Source: Acidobacteriota bacterium
Lineage (GTDB): Bacteria; Acidobacteriota; Holophagae; Thermotomaculales; Thermotomaculaceae
Direction: 5' to 3'
Assembly (NCBI GenBank): GCA_015487755.1
Contig: WFPG01000002.1
Span: 1-18,558 of the forward strand
DNA length: 18,558 nucleotides
The notes beneath the pieces were generated by a model. That model was not told the origin of the DNA, did no database searches, and saw only the letters and a list, made by a program, of their open reading frames with translations. Shown in pieces: positions 14,828-18,558 of this stretch (positions are counted from its first letter, which is position 1; each line of letters starts with the position of its first letter). A program made the translations under genes and the position numbers.

Positions 14828-16354
14828 ATGTTTGAGAATCACTTTTTAAGTTTGATTACATTTTTCCCGTTGGTTGCGGTTGTAATTCTATTGTTTTTCC
14901 CCTCTAAACAGGAAAAGGGGATTAAAATATTCGGGATTGTTTTTTCCCTTATCCATTTTCTAATTTCCCTTAAACTTTTGTTAAACTTTGATTACTCTGT
15001 TTATAAACTGCAATTTGTTGAAAAGACAAAGTGGATTGCAACAAACTTTTTAAATTCTTCATATTTCATTGGGATAGACGGGATAAGCCTTTTCATTGTG
15101 CTGCTAACCACTTTCTTAATGCCTATAATCTTTCTTTCAACCTATTCGGGGATAACAAAGAAGGTTAAATCCTTCTATATCCACATGTTTTTGCTTGAAG
15201 TGGGAATTTTAGGCTCTCTCGTTTCCCTTGACCTTTTTCTATTCTATGTATTCTGGGAAGTAATGCTTATACCTATGTACTTTATTATAGGGGTATGGGG
15301 CGGAGAGAGAAGGATTTATGCCGCTATTAAGTTTTTTATCTATACAATGGCTGGCTCTCTGTTAATGCTTTTAGGCATTATCTATATTTACAAACTTACA
15401 GGTACCTTTGATTTAATCAAGGTTTACTCCTATAAATTTACTTTAAAAGAGCAGTTGTACCTTTTTGCCGCTTTTGCAATAGCATTTGCAATTAAGGTTC
15501 CTGTTTTCCCGTTTCATACATGGTTGCCAGATGCGCATACCGAAGCACCGACGGCTGGCTCTGTAATACTTGCAGGCGTTTTGTTGAAGTTGGGAACTTA
15601 CGGATTTTTAAGGTTCGCAATGCCTTTATTCCCCGATGCAATGATTAAGTTTGCACCGTACATAATTGTTCTTGCAATTATAGGCATAATTTACGGCGCA
15701 CTGGTTGCAATGGTTCAAAAGGATATTAAGAAACTTGTTGCTTATTCGTCTGTTTCTCACCTTGGCTATGTTATGTTAGGTTTGTTTGCCTTAACAGTTT
15801 ACGGAATGCAGGGCGGAATATTGCAGATGATTAACCACGGTATTTCAACAGGCGCACTGTTTCTTTTAGTCGGTATTGTTTATGAGAGAAAACATACAAG
15901 GTTAATTTCCGAGTACGGCGGGATAGCAAAGGTTATGCCTGTTTATGCGGTTTTCTTTATGATAGTAACTTTATCTTCAATAGGATTACCCCTTACAAAC
16001 GGCTTTGTCGGTGAGTTTTCAATACTGTTGGGCACGTTTAAATCCTCATGGCAGCATGCATGGGTTTACACCGCATTTGCGGCGTCAGGGGTGATTTTAG
16101 GTGCTGTTTATATGCTATGGATGTATCAGAGGGTTTTCTTTAATACTGAGCCTTCCGAAGAGAACAAAAAACTTGAGGATTTAAAGCCGAGGGAAATTGC
16201 TTACCTTATTCCCCTTGTAATTATGATTTTCTGGATAGGAATTTATCCAAACTTTTTCTTTAAGAGAATGCAGAAGTCGGTTGATTACTATTTGAATATG
16301 TTTAAAGCAAAGCAGGTTGGTATGGTGATTGACAGTGAAGGGGGTAAAAAATGA
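14828..16354 (+). CDS. nuoM: NADH-quinone oxidoreductase subunit M
   Basis: NuoM (ND4) is the middle antiporter-like proton-pumping subunit, 508 residues long. Glu144 lies in FWEVMLIPMYFIIGVWG, and its number matches the essential Glu of E. coli NuoM. Lys223 (AIKVPVFPFHTWLPDAHTEAP region) and Lys254 (GVLLKLGTYGF) mark the proton path and the broken-helix motif. AGGGG precedes the ATG, which lies 14 bases after nuoL. This is the longest gap within the nuo set, and I see no hairpin or promoter in it. The stop overlaps nuoN as ATGA. Confidence 0.96.
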   Translation: MFENHFLSLITFFPLVAVVILLFFPSKQEKGIKIFGIVFSLIHFLISLKLLLNFDYSVYKLQFVEKTKWIATNFLNSSYFIGIDGISLFIVLLTTFLMPIIFLSTYSGITKKVKSFYIHMFLLEVGILGSLVSLDLFLFYVFWEVMLIPMYFIIGVWGGERRIYAAIKFFIYTMAGSLLMLLGIIYIYKLTGTFDLIKVYSYKFTLKEQLYLFAAFAIAFAIKVPVFPFHTWLPDAHTEAPTAGSVILAGVLLKLGTYGFLRFAMPLFPDAMIKFAPYIIVLAIIGIIYGALVAMVQKDIKKLVAYSSVSHLGYVMLGLFALTVYGMQGGILQMINHGISTGALFLLVGIVYERKHTRLISEYGGIAKVMPVYAVFFMIVTLSSIGLPLTNGFVGEFSILLGTFKSSWQHAWVYTAFAASGVILGAVYMLWMYQRVFFNTEPSEENKKLEDLKPREIAYLIPLVIMIFWIGIYPNFFFKRMQKSVDYYLNMFKAKQVGMVIDSEGGKK

Positions 16355-17787
16355 ATATTTCAATAAATTACTTCATGCTAATGCCCTTTTTAATATTAAC
16401 GGGAGGAGTAATAATCCTCTCTTTTATGGGTGTTTTAAAAGACAAAGTTAAAAACTATGCAGGGGTGATGGCTTCTCTATTCCTCTTTGCAGACCTTTAC
16501 TATTTTGTGAAATTGCTTTCTCAGGTTACTTACAGAAGCCTTGATTATATGAACGGGATGGTCTATTACAACGCTTTTAACATATACATTTCAATACTTG
16601 TTTTAGTATGCGGTATAGCGTCATTTGTCCTTGCTGAAGGGTTTTTCAATTCGGAGGAGTTTAAACACCCTGAGTTTTATGCAATTGTTCTTGCTTCAAT
16701 TACAGGCTTGCTTGTTATGATAAACACCAATAACCTTATAAACCTGTTTATCGGGCTTGAATTGACATCTATCCCCCTTTACGCTACTGTGGCTTATTTA
16801 AGGTATAAAGAGGCATCTGTTGAAGGGGCTTTGAAATACTTTATTTTAGGCTCAATTGCGTCTGGCTTTTTCCTTTTCGGAATAGCAGTTGTTTACGGTG
16901 CAACGGGAAGCGTTGTTTTTAAAGACATAATGGTTGTTAAAAAGGGAGACGAGTTATTCAAGTTAGGGCTTTTATTCTTAATGGTGGGGATAGGCTTTAA
17001 AGCATCTGCCGCTCCCTTCCACATGTGGACTCCGGACGCTTATGAAGGTGCACCTACGCCTGTTACTGCTTTTATGTCAATTGCGCCGAAAGCGGTTGCA
17101 ATTGTAATTCTTGTTAAGGTGCTATACATTGCCTTCCCCGATATGTTTGCCTTGTGGGAAAAGGGATTGTTTGTTATTGCAATTTTAACCGTTTTAATAG
17201 GTAATTTCGGTGCACTTGTTCAAAATTCGGTAAAAAGGATGCTTGCTTACTCTTCAATTGCACATGCAGGCTATCTTTTAATGGCTATAGTTGCCTTTTC
17301 AATTGAAGGTATTTCCTCAATTCTCTTTTACCTTGCAGGATATCTTTTAATCAATATAGGTGCTTTCGGAAGTTTGTCCCTTTTAAAGATAGGGGACAAT
17401 GACTATGTTGAATACAATCATTTAAGGGGCATTGGATATAAATATCCTCTCTTTGGAATACTTTTAAGCATATTTATGTTTTCTCTTGCAGGTATTCCTG
17501 CAACAATAGGTTTTGTGGGCAAATTTTATGTTTTTAAATCTTTAATAGTAAAAGAGCAGTATGTTCTGGCACTTGTTGGTATTTTAGGCTCACTGGTTTC
17601 AGTTTATTACTATTTAAAGGTTGTGGTTTTTATGTATATGAAGGAAAACCCCGAAGAAAGGGAATTTAATTTTAGTTTCCTTACTCTGGCACTTCTTGTA
17701 TTATGTGCGGTGGGGGTTATTTATTTCGGTATATTCCCGCAAGGTATAAACAAATTTGCAATTTTAGCAGCAAAGGTGCTTATATGA
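16351..17787 (+). CDS. nuoN: NADH-quinone oxidoreductase subunit N
   Basis: NuoN (ND2) is the proximal antiporter-like subunit of the membrane arm. The 478 residues hold about 14 membrane helices. Glu137 lies in LELTSIPLYATVAYL. Lys217 lies in GFKASAAPFHMWTPDAYEGAP, the NuoN-type signature that separates it from NuoL and NuoM. A second conserved stretch is KRMLAYSSIAHAGY (about 293-306). The ATGA overlap with nuoM indicates coupled translation. The end overlaps rex in the same way, placing the regulator in the same transcript. Confidence 0.96.
   Translation: MNISINYFMLMPFLILTGGVIILSFMGVLKDKVKNYAGVMASLFLFADLYYFVKLLSQVTYRSLDYMNGMVYYNAFNIYISILVLVCGIASFVLAEGFFNSEEFKHPEFYAIVLASITGLLVMINTNNLINLFIGLELTSIPLYATVAYLRYKEASVEGALKYFILGSIASGFFLFGIAVVYGATGSVVFKDIMVVKKGDELFKLGLLFLMVGIGFKASAAPFHMWTPDAYEGAPTPVTAFMSIAPKAVAIVILVKVLYIAFPDMFALWEKGLFVIAILTVLIGNFGALVQNSVKRMLAYSSIAHAGYLLMAIVAFSIEGISSILFYLAGYLLINIGAFGSLSLLKIGDNDYVEYNHLRGIGYKYPLFGILLSIFMFSLAGIPATIGFVGKFYVFKSLIVKEQYVLALVGILGSLVSVYYYLKVVVFMYMKENPEEREFNFSFLTLALLVLCAVGVIYFGIFPQGINKFAILAAKVLI
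17772..17778 (+). promoter_or_regulatory. Shine-Dalgarno site fixing the rex start
   Basis: AAAGGTG in the last codons of nuoN lies five bases before the ATG at 17784. It supports this start over the in-frame ATG at 17703, which would add 27 unrelated residues read from within nuoN. Confidence 0.65.
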
Positions 17788-18449
17788 ATGAAAAGGAATT
17801 AAAAAAACATTGTTCCTGTGTTTCCGAGGTTGTTGCAAGAAGGTTAACCCTTTATTTACGGTGTTTTATCCAGTTGAAAGAAGAGGGCTATGAATTTGTT
17901 TCATCAAAAGAGTTGGCTGAAAGGTTTAACCTGAATTCGGACTTAATTAGAAAAGATTTCTCTTATTTCGGCACATTCGGGAAAAGAGGGGTGGGCTACA
18001 ATGTTGATGAAATAATTGAAAAAATCAAAATGATTTTGGGATTGCAAAGGGTTTACAATGTGGCAATTGCCGGTGCGGGAAATCTTGGTAAAGCCCTTGC
18101 CCATTACCCCAAATTTAATGAAGGCTCTTTTAGAATTGTCGCTATGTTTGACAGCAATGCAAGGAAGGTTGGCAGGACTTTCGGGGACAATAAAATTCCA
18201 ATATTTCATATAAAAGAGTTGCCAGAAAAGGTAAAAGAATTAAAGGTTGATATGGGAATTATTGCCGTACCTGCAAGGGCAGCCCAGCAGGTTGCGGACG
18301 CTTTTGTTAATGCAGGGGTAAAAGGGTTAATGAACTTTGCCCCTGCGAGAATTACAGTACCCAATAATGTAAAAACCGTTTGTGCAGATTTCAGGGCATT
18401 ACTGGAAATGCTCGCTTACTATGTCTCAAATTTGCAAGATAATGAATGA
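17784..18449 (+). CDS. rex: Redox-sensing transcriptional repressor Rex
   Basis: Rex binds DNA when the NADH/NAD+ ratio is low and leaves it when NADH rises, controlling respiratory and fermentative genes. From ATG 17784 the protein has 221 residues. A winged-helix DNA-binding domain covers about 14-82 and includes the family motif SDLIRKDFSYFGTFGKRGVGY (52-72). A Rossmann domain follows, with GAGNLG (97-102) and the second-strand Asp123 (FDSNARKVG) for the NADH ribose. The C-terminal helix (about 203-215, FRALLEMLAYYV) is the domain-swapped dimer contact. A Cys-x-Cys pair sits at positions 10 and 12. Four-base ATGA overlaps join it to nuoN and to the next gene, so it probably regulates its own operon; no operator is visible here. 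Confidence 0.94.
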   Translation: MNEKELKKHCSCVSEVVARRLTLYLRCFIQLKEEGYEFVSSKELAERFNLNSDLIRKDFSYFGTFGKRGVGYNVDEIIEKIKMILGLQRVYNVAIAGAGNLGKALAHYPKFNEGSFRIVAMFDSNARKVGRTFGDNKIPIFHIKELPEKVKELKVDMGIIAVPARAAQQVADAFVNAGVKGLMNFAPARITVPNNVKTVCADFRALLEMLAYYVSNLQDNE

Positions 18450-18558
18450 GAGATTTTTTTCAACAAAAAGGCCTGCTTTCTAATTTTATAGAGGGGTTTT
18501 CCGAAAGAAAGTCCCAGATTGAGATGGCTGAAAAGGTAAGTTCAGCCATAGATAAAAC
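18446..18558 (+). CDS. DinG-family helicase, N-terminal fragment cut by window edge
   Basis: An open frame starts at ATG 18446, overlapping the rex stop as ATGA, and runs off the window after 37 codons. The protein begins MRDFF and contains GLLSNFIEGFSERKSQIEMA (about 9-28). The pattern of an aromatic, Glu and Arg, then SQ-x-EMAEKV resembles the Q-motif region at the start of DinG/Rad3-type (XPD-like) ATP-dependent helicases, just before the Walker A loop. No Walker motif is in view, so the call rests on this short match. No clear Shine-Dalgarno site is present; translation is probably coupled to rex. A run of seven T's occurs in codons 3-5. Confidence 0.55.
   Translation, partial: MRDFFQQKGLLSNFIEGFSERKSQIEMAEKVSSAIDK

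Overview
This window is A+T-rich (about 40% G+C by eye). All of its genes lie on the + strand in two tightly packed transcription units. The organism looks like a Gram-negative respiring bacterium, because it has a TonB system, a 14-subunit NADH-type complex I and a secreted TPR protein. Heavy AGA/AGG arginine use and Lys/Glu-rich proteins would fit a thermophile. The ExbD transmembrane signature (PTASMADIAFLL) and the DUF4388 gene point loosely towards Acidobacteriota, Aminicenantes or deltaproteobacterial relatives. This placement is inference, not identification.

Region 1 (97-2413) is a TonB energy-transduction operon: exbB, two divergent tandem exbD genes, and tonB. Every gene has a good Shine-Dalgarno sequence, and the unit closes with a strong rho-independent terminator at 2421-2451. 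No TonB-dependent receptor is present. A perfect 10-bp inverted repeat lies inside the 3' end of the first exbD.

Region 2 (2475 to the window end) starts only 23 bases after the terminator. It has a DUF4388 (PATAN-like) gene with a winged-helix-like middle and a secreted TPR/coiled-coil protein. A complete nuoA-B-C-D-E-F-G-H-I-J-K-L-M-N set follows, then rex, the NADH/NAD+-sensing repressor, and the first 37 codons of a probable DinG-family helicase cut by the window edge. From nuoA onward, gaps are 14 bases or fewer and many junctions overlap (ATGA at G/H, M/N, N/rex and rex/dinG). This implies one long, translationally coupled transcript.

Functionally, NuoEFG is the NADH-oxidising arm, NuoBCDI the quinone-reducing arm and NuoAHJKLMN the membrane proton-pumping arm. 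The proton-motive force made by this complex would also power ExbB/ExbD/TonB. Rex at the end of the operon would let the NADH/NAD+ ratio feed back on gene expression. No Rex operator could be seen in the gaps present.

I found no clearly new biological system. The points most worth checking are the short NuoG with an enlarged N7 cluster loop, the DUF4388/TPR/nuo/rex/dinG arrangement, the exbD1 hairpin, and the lack of a visible promoter between the terminator and the second unit. Five starts were set downstream of the longest open frame on Shine-Dalgarno evidence: nuoB, nuoF, nuoG, nuoJ and rex.
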